A DNA stretch of 64,000 bases. Origin: Rhodopseudomonas palustris. Lineage in GTDB: Bacteria > Pseudomonadota > Alphaproteobacteria > Rhizobiales > Xanthobacteraceae. Shown one piece after another: positions 35,304 through 43,999 of this stretch (position 1 is the first letter of the stretch; each line of letters opens with the position of its first letter). Where the stretch lies: positions 1,116,001 to 1,180,000 of the forward strand of contig NZ_CP019966.1 in the NCBI RefSeq assembly GCF_003031265.1, in the 5' to 3' direction. The notes below the pieces were generated by a model that did no database searches, had not been told where the DNA came from, and saw only the letters and a list, made by a program, of their open reading frames with translations. A program made the position numbers and the translations under genes.

Positions 35304-35466
35304 GTTTCCTCACTCGAATGGGCGGCCGCTTGGCACGGCGCATCGCCCGCTGATCTAGGCCAGTTCGGCGGTGCAGGATAGACGTTGCGACCGCCGTATC
35401 TTGCGGCGTGTCGCTGCAGGGGGCTGCGCTGTTCGCAGCCGCAGCATGCGCAATGATGGAGGGCGC

Positions 35467-35910
35467 TCAGGTGGCGCTGTCGATCAGGCTTTCAAGCAGC
35501 CGCTTCAGCTCAGCGGTAGCCTTGTCGCCGTAGTTTTCGGCGATATGCGCCTCTTGGCTCAACGCCAACGTATTGAGACGCTGGGTCAGAGCTTTGCCGC
35601 GGTCGGAGGTGTACATCAGCACCTTGCGGCGATCCTCCGGATCCTGGACGCGATACACCAGCGAATCCGAAACCATCCGGTCGATCATCTTGGTCAGGGT
35701 CGGATGATTGAGCAGCACCGCCTCGGCGAGTTCGCCCATCGAATGGCCCTTGCCGTCGGACAGCACCTTGAGGATGCGCCATTGCTCGACCGGCACCCCT
35801 TCGCTGCGTAGCCGTGCTTCGAGCTGGCGGTTGATCTCCCGATTGGCCTGCGCCAGCAGATAGGCGAGGTGTTCGGTGATCGGCGGATTGCGGGTCGGCG
35901 ATTTGGCCAC
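35467..35910 (-). CDS. MarR-family transcriptional regulator
   Basis: This 147-residue MarR protein has a winged helix at about residues 50-105 (MGELAEAVLLNHPTLTKMIDRM, then DRRKVLMYTSDRGKAL in the wing). The start is GTG at 35910. It is divergent from the AmiC-like gene, with an imperfect inverted repeat between them, and transcribed toward the acyl-CoA dehydrogenase. It could control either unit. Confidence 0.88.
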   Translation of the reverse strand: MAKSPTRNPPITEHLAYLLAQANREINRQLEARLRSEGVPVEQWRILKVLSDGKGHSMGELAEAVLLNHPTLTKMIDRMVSDSLVYRVQDPEDRRKVLMYTSDRGKALTQRLNTLALSQEAHIAENYGDKATAELKRLLESLIDSAT

Positions 35911-35953
35911 GATGAGACTTTATCGTTCCGTCTGAGTGAATCGGATGCGCAGT

Positions 35954-35977
35954 TTGCTGCATCTATATGCACAGCAA
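35954..35977. promoter_or_regulatory. Imperfect inverted repeat, possible MarR operator
   Basis: TTGCTGCAT and ATGCACAGCAA are near-symmetric arms (with a two-base bulge) around CTAT, 44 bases upstream of the MarR start in the 159-base divergent gap. MarR proteins often bind such AT-centred repeats; the match is imperfect. Confidence 0.35.
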
Positions 35978-36069
35978 TCCTTGAAGATTCAATATTTTCG
36001 AATAGCATCGATCGTCGAACCCGGGGAGGGGACTTCGGCGGGGATCACCCGCACCAGGCAGGAGAGGGC

Positions 36070-37254
36070 GTGCTTTCGGCTGTCGATCTCGGACATAGTG
36101 GCGCCTATGGAGTGCCGCCGCTCGGCTTTCTCGAGCGCGGTGCGCTTCCCGACGCGCGTTGGGTGGAAGGGCCGGGAGACGGCGGCGGCGCGGCCTCGCG
36201 CCGCGCACGCAACAAGCTTCGCGTTGCGAATTTCGTCACCTTCCAGGGCTCGCCCGGGCTGTGGGGACCGGCCTCGACCAATGCGGCGCTGCTTGCGGCT
36301 GCCGAAATCAACAAGCGCGGCGGCATCCTGGGCCGCGAGGTCGAACTGGTGTTCAGCGATGCCGGGGGGCCGATCGAGGATGTCGCTCGGCGGGTTGCGC
36401 TGGCGGTCGACTACGACGACGTCGATATCGTGATGGGCTCGCACATCAGTGCAGTGCGGGTAGCACTGCGGAACGCCATCCGAGGTCGCGTGCCCTATAT
36501 CTACACGCCGGTCTATGAAGGCGGCGAGCGTGCTCCCGGCGTGATGGCAATCGGGGAGACGCCGCGCTGGCAGAGCCGGCCAGCGATCGACTGGCTGGCC
36601 CGGGAGAAGAGGGCGCAGCGCTGGTACCTGATCGGCAGCGATTACGTCTGGCCATGGCTGTCGCATCGCGCTGTGAAGAAGTACATCAAGGACGCGGGCG
36701 GCAAGGTGGTCGGTGAGGAGTTCGTGCCGCTCGGCGAGGACGATCACGAACGGCACCTCGACCGGATTCGCGCCGCCCGACCCGATGTCGTACTGATTTC
36801 GCTGATCGGCAACGACAGCGTGACGTTCAATCGTTCCTTCGCCGAAGCTGGGCTTTCGAGCCATGTGCTCCGGTTGGCCGGTGCGATGGACGAGACGGTG
36901 CTGCTGGGCATCGGCGCCGACAACACCGAAAACTTGTTCTGCGCATCGGGCTATTTCGGCTGTTACGACTGCACCGCCAACGATGCGTTTCGCGATTCTT
37001 ATCGCCGGATGTTCGGACCGACGGCGCCGCCGATCGGGTCGGTCGGGCAGTCCAACTATGAAGGTCTGCGATTTCTGGCGACGATTGCCGAGAAGGCGCA
37101 GACGCTGCAGGCCCGCTCGCTGCTGCAGGCGGCGCGCAATGTCGTGTACCAGGGCGGCCGCGGCGACGTGACGATCAGAGACGGCCGTGCACGGATGACG
37201 ATGCACCTTGCCGAGGCCGACGGCCTGGATTTCAAGTTGCTCCGCACCTTCTAG
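36070..37254 (+). CDS. AmiC/UrtA-like ligand-binding protein without signal peptide
   Basis: This 394-residue protein has the type 1 periplasmic-binding fold of the AmiC/UrtA group (LRVANFVTFQGSPGLWGPAS near residue 50, TPVYEGGE, QSNYEGLRF). From the GTG at 36070 (after GGAGAGG) no signal peptide is visible. An ORF reading further upstream into the MarR gap adds only unlikely sequence. It may therefore be a cytoplasmic amide sensor like AmiC of the Pseudomonas amidase operon, and the amidase gene follows. No AmiR partner is seen, so a transport role with missed export signal remains possible. Confidence 0.72.
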   Translation: MLSAVDLGHSGAYGVPPLGFLERGALPDARWVEGPGDGGGAASRRARNKLRVANFVTFQGSPGLWGPASTNAALLAAAEINKRGGILGREVELVFSDAGGPIEDVARRVALAVDYDDVDIVMGSHISAVRVALRNAIRGRVPYIYTPVYEGGERAPGVMAIGETPRWQSRPAIDWLAREKRAQRWYLIGSDYVWPWLSHRAVKKYIKDAGGKVVGEEFVPLGEDDHERHLDRIRAARPDVVLISLIGNDSVTFNRSFAEAGLSSHVLRLAGAMDETVLLGIGADNTENLFCASGYFGCYDCTANDAFRDSYRRMFGPTAPPIGSVGQSNYEGLRFLATIAEKAQTLQARSLLQAARNVVYQGGRGDVTIRDGRARMTMHLAEADGLDFKLLRTF

Positions 37255-37290
37255 ACGGCGCCATTCGCACTCGCGCTATTCAGTAGAAAA

Positions 37291-37328
37291 ATAATACTTG
37301 AAACGGAAAATATTTCCGTATGTATTAT
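37291..37328. promoter_or_regulatory. AT-rich nested palindrome before the amidase gene
   Basis: ACGGAAA-ATA-TTTCCGT is a perfect inverted repeat, enclosed by outer arms ATAATAC and GTATTAT. The 38-base palindrome is strikingly AT-rich against the GC-rich background and sits 80 bases before the amidase ATG. It may be an operator or an RNA hairpin in the leader; it lacks a U-run after the stem. Confidence 0.5.
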
Positions 37329-37408
37329 CGCTGTGACGCGGCGCCGTTCGCGCGCGCAGCTCCAGGCCTTCCCCGGGCCGCATCGCCGATCCGCCTACGC
37401 GCAGGAGA

Positions 37409-38929
37409 ATGATCTTGGCCGTTTCGCTTCCCACCCCGACGCAGCTTCTCGAAGTCGCCGATCAGTGCGGCCTGTCGCTCACCGACGAGGACATCGTCTC
37501 GTTTCGTGGGCTGATGCAGCCGTCGATCGATGCCTACAATGTGGTTGCGGCGCTGCCCGACGAAGTGCCCTTGGTGAAGTACCCGCGCACGCCCGGCTAC
37601 ACACCGGGCCCGGACGAGAACCAGCGTAATGCCTGGTATCGCAAGGCGAGCGTGCAGGGCGCGTCCTCCGGCAAGCTCAAAGGCAAGACGGTCGCGCTGA
37701 AGGACAACATCATGCTGGCCGGCGTGCCGATGATGAACGGTTCTTCGACGCTCGAAGGCTACGTGCCGGACTTCGACGCCACCGTCGTCACACGCATCCT
37801 CGACGCCGGCGGCGAGATTCTCGGCAAGACGCATTGTGAGCACTTCTGCATGTCCGGCGGCAGCCACACCGGCTCCAATGGCCCAGTGCACAACCCGCAC
37901 AAGATGGGCTACTCGGCCGGCGGCTCGTCGTCCGGCAGCGCCGTGGTGGTGGCGCTGGGTGAGGCAGATATGGCGATTGGCGGGGACCAGGGTGGCTCGA
38001 TCCGGATGCCGTCGTCATTCAGCGGTACCTACGGCATGAAGCCGACCTGGGGTCTCGTGCCTTACACGGGCATCATGCCGATCGAGATCTATGTCGACCA
38101 CACCGGGCCGATGACGGCGAACGTCGAAGACAACGCGCTGCTGCTCGAAGTGCTCGCGGGCGACGACGGTTACGACCCTCGCATCCGCGCGCCTAAGGTG
38201 CACGAGTACACCAAGGCGCTCGGCCAAGGCATCAAGGGCATGAAGATCGGCATCGTCCGCGAAGGCTTCGAGCAGCCCGGGGCAGAGCCTGCAGTGAACG
38301 AAAGCGTCCGCGAGGCCTCCAAACGCCTCGCTGGCCTCGGCGCCACCATCGAGGAAATCTCGATCCCTGCGCACAATCTGGCCGGCGCGGTGTGGATGCC
38401 GATCGGCACCGAGGGCATGACCCAGACCATGATGGTGGGGGATGGCTACGGCCTCAGCCGGCCGGATCTGTATTCGACAACGCTAATGAAGGCGCATCGC
38501 GGCTGGCGCGGCCAGGCGGACTCGCTGTCCGAGACCACCAAGATGATGCTGTTGCTCGGCACCTATATCAACAACACCTTCGGGCCGCGTTACTACGGCA
38601 AGGCCGTCAACATCTCGCGGCGCATCACCGCCGCCTACGATGCGGCGCTGGCAAATTTCGATCTTCTGCTGATGCCGACGACGCCGATGAAGGCAACGCC
38701 GCTGCCGGCGCCGAACGCGCCCCGTGAGGAGGTGATCGGTCGCGCGTTCGAGATGATCACCAACACCGCCCCGTTCGACATCACCCATCACCCGGCGATG
38801 TCGATCCCCTGCGGAATGGTCGATGGCCTGCCGATAGGGCTGATGCTGGTCGGTAAGCACTTCGACGAGCCGACGATCTATCGCGCGGCCCATGCGTTCG
38901 AACAGTCGGGCGACTGGAAGACGATGTAG
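37409..38929 (+). CDS. Amidase (amidase-signature family)
   Basis: This 506-residue amidase-signature hydrolase splits amides to acid and ammonia. The Ser-cisSer-Lys triad is visible: Lys in VALKDNIM (about residue 100), cis-Ser in AGGSSSGSAV and the nucleophile Ser in GDQGGSIRMP. The long N-terminal segment before the domain resembles enantioselective amidases that partner nitrile hydratases, but no nitrile hydratase is seen here. CAGGAG precedes the ATG. It lies between an AmiC-like protein and an amide/urea-type ABC importer. Confidence 0.92.
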   Translation: MILAVSLPTPTQLLEVADQCGLSLTDEDIVSFRGLMQPSIDAYNVVAALPDEVPLVKYPRTPGYTPGPDENQRNAWYRKASVQGASSGKLKGKTVALKDNIMLAGVPMMNGSSTLEGYVPDFDATVVTRILDAGGEILGKTHCEHFCMSGGSHTGSNGPVHNPHKMGYSAGGSSSGSAVVVALGEADMAIGGDQGGSIRMPSSFSGTYGMKPTWGLVPYTGIMPIEIYVDHTGPMTANVEDNALLLEVLAGDDGYDPRIRAPKVHEYTKALGQGIKGMKIGIVREGFEQPGAEPAVNESVREASKRLAGLGATIEEISIPAHNLAGAVWMPIGTEGMTQTMMVGDGYGLSRPDLYSTTLMKAHRGWRGQADSLSETTKMMLLLGTYINNTFGPRYYGKAVNISRRITAAYDAALANFDLLLMPTTPMKATPLPAPNAPREEVIGRAFEMITNTAPFDITHHPAMSIPCGMVDGLPIGLMLVGKHFDEPTIYRAAHAFEQSGDWKTM

Positions 38930-38963
38930 CACGCGCGCGAGGTCCGTCAGCCGGTAACGCCGA

Positions 38964-39821
38964 ATGGAAAACCTGTTCGCCGCCCTGTTCGAAATCCTGA
39001 GCTTCGGGTCCATCGTCGTGCTGGTGGTGCTAGGGCTCGGGATCATCGCCAGCATGATGGGCATCTTCAACTTCGCGCAGGGCGAATTCGTCCTGCTCGG
39101 TGCCTACGTCACCTACCTGGCCCAAACCGCCGGCCTGCCGGTGTGGACCGGCATGGTCGCGGCGCCGTTTGTGGTCGGGGCGTTCGGATTGGTGCTCGAA
39201 CGGCTGATCGTGCGGCGCTTCTACGCCGCGCCGATCGTGGCAATGCTCGGTACCTATGCGCTCGGCCTGATCATCCGCGAGATCGTGCGCGGCCTGATCG
39301 GCGGCCTCTACATCTCGGTGCCGGAGCCGGTCGGTGGTTCGATCACCATCGGTGACATGCATCTGTCGACATGGCGGCTGGTGATCGTGATCGTCACCGC
39401 GCTGGTGATGATTGGAAGCTATCTGCTGTTGTCGCGCACCTCGTTCGGTCTGCGGGTCCGCGCCTCGCTGGAGAACCCGGCGTTGGCGCGTGCCTCCGGC
39501 ATCTCCACCAACGCAATCTATGGTGCGACCTTTGCTTTCGGTGCGGCACTGGCCGGCCTCGCCGGCGCCCTTATCGTTCCGGTGTTCTCGCTATTCGCCG
39601 ATCTCGGGCTGCGCTTCCTGATCCAGGGCTTCATTGCCGTGATGGTCGGCGGAGTCGGGTCCTTCGCCGGGCCGGTGGCCGGGGCCGGCATCATCGGCAC
39701 GCTGTCGGCGGCGCTGCCCTGGGTGATCCAGCCGGTGATCGCCGACGTCCTCGTGTTCGTGCTCGCCATCATCTTCATCAAATTCCGGCCGCAGGGCCTC
39801 GTTTCGGGAAAAGGGATCTAG
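38964..39821 (+). CDS. ABC importer permease, LivH/UrtB type
   Basis: This 285-residue permease has about eight hydrophobic helices and the LivH-type motif MGIFNFAQGEFVLLGAYV near the N terminus. It starts 34 bases after the amidase and ends five bases before the binding-protein gene, so it is likely co-transcribed with both. Confidence 0.92.
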   Translation: MENLFAALFEILSFGSIVVLVVLGLGIIASMMGIFNFAQGEFVLLGAYVTYLAQTAGLPVWTGMVAAPFVVGAFGLVLERLIVRRFYAAPIVAMLGTYALGLIIREIVRGLIGGLYISVPEPVGGSITIGDMHLSTWRLVIVIVTALVMIGSYLLLSRTSFGLRVRASLENPALARASGISTNAIYGATFAFGAALAGLAGALIVPVFSLFADLGLRFLIQGFIAVMVGGVGSFAGPVAGAGIIGTLSAALPWVIQPVIADVLVFVLAIIFIKFRPQGLVSGKGI

Positions 39822-39825
39822 CCTG

Positions 39826-41049
39826 ATGTCCAGCGACTTCAGCTTTCAGCTCGACCGCCGCCGCTTTCTCTCCAGTTTCGCCTTTGCCAGTACCGCGATT
39901 GCTACCGGCGTCGGAAGCTGGGTGATCCCGGCCGATTGGGCCAATGCCGCCGAAGGTCCGATCAAGGTCGGCGTCGCCACCGACATCACGGGGCCGATGG
40001 GCTATGCCGGCAACGCGGACGCCAACGTCGCCAAGATGGTGGTGAAGCAGATCAACGATGCCGGCGGTCTGCTCGGCCGGCCGCTCGAACTGCACATCGA
40101 GGATACCGCGTCGAACGAAGCGGTCGCGGTCGGCAATGTCCGCAAGCTGGTCCAGCGTGACAAGGTCGATGTCGTGCTCGGTGGCATCACGTCCTCGATG
40201 CGCAACGCCATCAAGGACGTCATCGTCGCTCGAGGCAAGACGCTGTACATCTATCCGCAGCTCTATGAGGGCAAGGAGTGCACGCCGTATCTGTTCTGCA
40301 CCGGTCCGACTCCGGCGCAGCAATGCGACGAGTTCATCCCCTGGCTGATCAAGAACGGCGGCAAGAAGTTCGCGCTGCCGAGCGCCAACTATGTCTGGCC
40401 GCACACCCTCAACGTCTATGCCCGGAAGGTGATCGAGGCCAATGGCGGCGAGGTGGTGCTTGAAGAGTACTACCCGCTCGACCAGATCGACTTTTCGTCC
40501 ACCGTCAACCGCATCATCTCCAACAAGGTCGACGTCGTGTTCAACACCGTGATCCCGCCTGGTGTCGGTCCGTTCTTCAAGCAGCTCTATGAAGCGGGCT
40601 TCCTGAAGAGCGGCGGTCGGCTTGCCTGCGTGTATTACGACGAGAACACGCTCGGCATCAATCAGCCGGCGGAGATCGAGGGCTTGGCGAGCTGCCTCGA
40701 TTATTTCAAGGCGCTCGCCAAAGACGATCCAGTCAGCGCCAAACTGCAGGCCGAATACGACAAGGCCTATCCGGGCAACTTCCTGTTTGCGGCAGGCAGC
40801 GCCGCCACCGGCACCTATCGCGGCCTCAAGCTGTGGGAGGCGGCTGTGAAGGAAGCGGGCAAGATCGACCGCGACGGCGTCGCCGCGGCGCTCGATCATG
40901 CCAAGATCGCCGAAGGTCCTGGTGGGCCAGCCGAGATGGTGCCCGGCAAGCGCCACTGCAAAATGAAGATGTACACCGCGGTCGCCAAGAGCGGCAGCTA
41001 CGAGATCGTCGCGCGGAGCGAAGGTCTGGTCGACCCGAAGGAATGCTGA
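39826..41049 (+). CDS. ABC importer substrate-binding protein, AmiC/UrtA type, Tat signal
   Basis: This 407-residue binding protein has a twin-arginine-type signal (DRRRFLSSFAFASTA, then a hydrophobic stretch and a cleavage site near ANAAEG). The mature protein reads IKVGVATDITGPMGYAG and shares the AmiC/UrtA pattern with the product at 36070 (LYEG in the same place). It is the periplasmic component of the amide-type importer. Confidence 0.92.
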   Translation: MSSDFSFQLDRRRFLSSFAFASTAIATGVGSWVIPADWANAAEGPIKVGVATDITGPMGYAGNADANVAKMVVKQINDAGGLLGRPLELHIEDTASNEAVAVGNVRKLVQRDKVDVVLGGITSSMRNAIKDVIVARGKTLYIYPQLYEGKECTPYLFCTGPTPAQQCDEFIPWLIKNGGKKFALPSANYVWPHTLNVYARKVIEANGGEVVLEEYYPLDQIDFSSTVNRIISNKVDVVFNTVIPPGVGPFFKQLYEAGFLKSGGRLACVYYDENTLGINQPAEIEGLASCLDYFKALAKDDPVSAKLQAEYDKAYPGNFLFAAGSAATGTYRGLKLWEAAVKEAGKIDRDGVAAALDHAKIAEGPGGPAEMVPGKRHCKMKMYTAVAKSGSYEIVARSEGLVDPKEC

Positions 41050-41183
41050 TGCGGTCACCAGCGTCTCGCTTGGCCAAAATTCACATGCCGCGCCGTGTGG
41101 GGCGCGCACGGACTTCACCTCTCCGAGCGTGCGGGTGGGTGATCGCATATGGATGAATTGTTCGGTCGCTGCATCCACCCCGA

Positions 41184-41302
41184 GTCGTCCCCGCGCAGGC
41201 GGGGACCCATAACCCCTGCCGCTCCGAGTCGAGAGATGTCTCTGCCTTCGGGCTCCAGTCGGGAGACTGCGGCGTATGGGTCCCCGCCTGCGCGGGGACG
41301 AC
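41184..41302 (+). repeat. Long perfect inverted-repeat element, family C
   Basis: A 28-base arm (41184-41211) is repeated as its exact reverse complement at 41275-41302 around a 63-base spacer that itself contains a TCTCGACTC-like inverted stretch. Arms begin GTCGTCCCCGCGCAGGCGGGG. It lies in the 358-base gap between the binding-protein gene and the next permease; no gene is seen there. It resembles intergenic repeats common in Nitrobacteraceae. Confidence 0.85.
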
Positions 41303-41407
41303 GTGCGGATAGGCTGCGCCAAAATCGTACGTGGCCATCCGGCGTGAGCTTATTTTCGGTAATCCGGCCGCACGCGCGACGCTCCATCCACCACGTCGGG
41401 CGGCTCA

Positions 41408-42463
41408 ATGACTGAAGCATCCCCGACCGTCGAAGCTGTCTCGCCGCCGCGCGCCAAGCGCCGCCCCGCGGTGCTGCCGATCATCGAGATCGCTGTGCTG
41501 GCGATCTTCTTGCTGTTGCCGGTTGTGCTGCAGGATTACCTCACCGTGTTCATGACGCGGGTGCTGATCCTGTGCCTGTTCGCGCTGTCGTTCGACCTGG
41601 TGTGGGGCTACGCCGGGATCATGAGCTTTGGCCAGGCCGTGTTCTTTGGCGGCGCCGGCTACGGCGTGGCACTGCTTGGTCGCGATCTCGGCATCTCCTC
41701 GATGTTGCTGGTGGTGCCGGCCGGCGTGCTGATCGGGTTCGCGCTGGCGCTGTTGATCGGCGGCTTTCTGCTGCTTGGACGCAATCCGTCGAGCGTCATC
41801 TTCGTCTCGCTCGGGACGCTGACCGCATCCTATGCGTTCGATCGGCTGGCGCGGGGCTGGTACTATCTCGGCGGCCAGAACGGCATCCCGTCGATCCCGC
41901 AGATGACGATGGGTAGTTACGAACTGGGCGAGGGCCCGGTGTTCTATTATCTGGCACTGGCGATCTTGTTCGCGGTGTATCTCGCTTGCCGCTTTCTGGT
42001 GCGGTCACAGTTCGGGCTGGCGTTGGCCGGCCTCCGCGAGAATGAGCAGCGTATCGCCTTCTTCGGCTACAAGGTTCAGCATCTCAAGGCGATCGTGTTC
42101 TCGCTCGGTGGAGCGATCGCGGGGCTCGCCGGCAGCCTCTACGCCTTCCACGAGGGATTCGTCTGGCCCAACATGCTCGGCGTGGTGATGTCGACCCAGG
42201 TGGTGTTGTACGTATTGTTCGGCGGCTCCGGCACGCTGATCGGCGCGGTGATCGGCACCGTGGTGATCGAGATCGTGTCGTTCTGGCTGTCGAATTCCTA
42301 CCAGGACATCTGGCCGATCATTCTCGGCGCGTTGATGTTGCTGGTGATCCTGTTCCGTCCCGCCGGACTGATCAGCCTGGTCGTCGGCCACAGCGAGCGG
42401 ATCGGCAGCTTCGGCCGGCCGCCGAAGCCGGGCCGTAGGGAGCGCAGCCATGGCCCTGCTTGA
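41408..42463 (+). CDS. ABC importer permease, LivM/UrtC type
   Basis: This 351-residue permease has nine or so hydrophobic segments and the LivM motif WGYAGIMSFGQAVFFGGAGYG near residue 75. Its start follows the repeat-containing gap, and its end overlaps the ATPase gene by 14 bases. Confidence 0.92.
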   Translation: MTEASPTVEAVSPPRAKRRPAVLPIIEIAVLAIFLLLPVVLQDYLTVFMTRVLILCLFALSFDLVWGYAGIMSFGQAVFFGGAGYGVALLGRDLGISSMLLVVPAGVLIGFALALLIGGFLLLGRNPSSVIFVSLGTLTASYAFDRLARGWYYLGGQNGIPSIPQMTMGSYELGEGPVFYYLALAILFAVYLACRFLVRSQFGLALAGLRENEQRIAFFGYKVQHLKAIVFSLGGAIAGLAGSLYAFHEGFVWPNMLGVVMSTQVVLYVLFGGSGTLIGAVIGTVVIEIVSFWLSNSYQDIWPIILGALMLLVILFRPAGLISLVVGHSERIGSFGRPPKPGRRERSHGPA

Positions 42464-43184
42464 AGCGCGCGGCATGAGAAAGGTGTTCGGCGAGCTCACC
42501 GCCCTGAACGGGGCCGAACTGACGGTGCAGCCGAACGAGTTTCACGGTCTGATCGGCCCCAACGGCTCTGGCAAGAGTACGATGATGAAATGCATCGCTG
42601 GCGCCGAAGTCCCGACTGCTGGCCGCGTCGGCTTCGACGGCGCTGATATCACCGGGGCATCACCGGCCGAGCGCGCCCGCGCCGGCATGAGTCTGAAATT
42701 CCAGATCACCTCGGTGCTGCCGGCGTTGACGTTGTACGACAATGTGCTGCTGGCGCTGCAGGGCCAGACTGCGCTGACCAAGCTGATGTTCTCGCGCACC
42801 CGCGGGCTGCTGCACGACAAGGTGATGGCGATGCTGGAGCAGTTTCGCCTCGTCGACCGCGCCAGTGAGCATGCCTCTGCGCTGTCGCACGGCCAGCAGC
42901 AATGGCTGGAGATCGCCATGGCGCTGGCGCCGGACCCGAAACTGCTGCTGCTCGACGAGCCCACCGGCGGCATGAGCCTGGAAGAGCGCCGCGTCACCGG
43001 TGAGCTGCTGGCGCCGATCAAATCGCGCTGCTCGCTGGTGATCGTCGAGCACGATCTCGATTTCATCCGCGACATCTGCGATCGCCTCACCGTGCTGGAT
43101 CAGGGCGCAGTCCTCGATACCGGAACGGTCGAGCAGATCCAGGCGAGTCCGAAGGTCCAGGAGGTCTATCTCCGCCGTGCTTGA
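42450..43184 (+). CDS. ABC importer ATP-binding protein, LivG/UrtD type
   Basis: This 244-residue ATPase has Walker A GPNGSGKST and Walker B LLLLDEPTGGM. The signature region reads LSHGQQQWLEIAM, as in UrtD-type subunits. It overlaps both neighbours, which supports a single transcript for the permease and ATPases. Confidence 0.92.
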   Translation: MALLEARGMRKVFGELTALNGAELTVQPNEFHGLIGPNGSGKSTMMKCIAGAEVPTAGRVGFDGADITGASPAERARAGMSLKFQITSVLPALTLYDNVLLALQGQTALTKLMFSRTRGLLHDKVMAMLEQFRLVDRASEHASALSHGQQQWLEIAMALAPDPKLLLLDEPTGGMSLEERRVTGELLAPIKSRCSLVIVEHDLDFIRDICDRLTVLDQGAVLDTGTVEQIQASPKVQEVYLRRA

Positions 43185-43878
43185 GGATCATTATCTCGAC
43201 ATTCGCGATCTCGATGCCGGCTACGGACGCAGTCAGGTGCTGTTCGGCGTGTCGTTGACAGCGCCGTGGCGCGGTGGCGTGGCCATTCTGGGCCGCAACG
43301 GCGCCGGCAAGACCACGTTGATGAAGGCGATCATGGGCGAATTGCCGGTCAAGCGCGGCAGCGTGTCGCTGGATTCGCGGGACGTCACCAAGCTGCCGAC
43401 CGAACAACGCGTCCGCGCCGGCTTCGGCTATGTGCCGCAGGACCACCCGGTGTTTGCGCGGCTGACGATCCGCGACAATCTTGCGGTCGGGGCGCTGACG
43501 AATAAAGACAGCCGCGCGGTCGACCGTGTGCTGGAGATGTTTCCCAAGCTCGGCCAGCGGCTTGACCAAATCGCCGGCACGTTGTCTGGCGGCGAGCGCA
43601 AGATGCTGGCGATCGGCCGTGCGATGCTGTCGGAGCCGAGCGTGCTGTTGCTCGACGAGCCGACCGAAGGGGTATGGATCGGTGTAATCGAAGAGATCAC
43701 CGACCGGTTGATCGCGTTGGCGAAAGAGATTGCCGTGGTGATCGTCGAGCAGCATCTCGACCTCGCCCTGCGCGTTGCCGACCACGCCTTCGTGCTCGAC
43801 CGCGGACGCATTGCGCTCACCGGCACCGCCGATGAAGTCCGCAACGATCCGCGGCTGCTGCAATATCTGGCGCCATAA
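43177..43878 (+). CDS. ABC importer ATP-binding protein, LivF/UrtE type
   Basis: This 233-residue ATPase has Walker A GRNGAGKTT, signature LSGGERKMLAIGR and Walker B VLLLDEPTEGV. The start is GTG at 43177 with CCAGGAGG upstream, inside the end of the preceding gene. It completes the second importer. Confidence 0.92.
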   Translation: MLEDHYLDIRDLDAGYGRSQVLFGVSLTAPWRGGVAILGRNGAGKTTLMKAIMGELPVKRGSVSLDSRDVTKLPTEQRVRAGFGYVPQDHPVFARLTIRDNLAVGALTNKDSRAVDRVLEMFPKLGQRLDQIAGTLSGGERKMLAIGRAMLSEPSVLLLDEPTEGVWIGVIEEITDRLIALAKEIAVVIVEQHLDLALRVADHAFVLDRGRIALTGTADEVRNDPRLLQYLAP

Positions 43879-43896
43879 CTGCGGTGCTCCGCCTCT

Positions 43897-43984
43897 CCCC
43901 GTCATTGCGAGCGAAGCGGAGCAATCCAGAGATCCGGGCAAAGAGCTGGATTGCTTCGTCGCTGCGCTCCTCGCAATGACGGGA
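43897..43984 (+). repeat. Palindromic intergenic repeat, family A copy 2
   Basis: CGTCATTGCGAGCGAAGCGG and its partner ending in TCGCAATGACGGG form a large inverted repeat between two convergent genes. It matches the element at 3114-3193 in both arms, with a different loop. Confidence 0.85.
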
Positions 43985-43999
43985 GAGGGCGGTAGTCGG

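Noticed and set aside
41184..41302. Inverted repeat taken as insertion-sequence ends or attachment site
   Set aside because: The 63-base interior has no transposase and no flanking direct repeat was seen; it fits a non-coding palindromic element.
39778..41322. Long open frame on the minus strand (514 residues) over the binding-protein gene
   Set aside because: It is a high-GC shadow of the plus-strand gene and the repeat; the plus frame has clear family motifs and a Tat signal.
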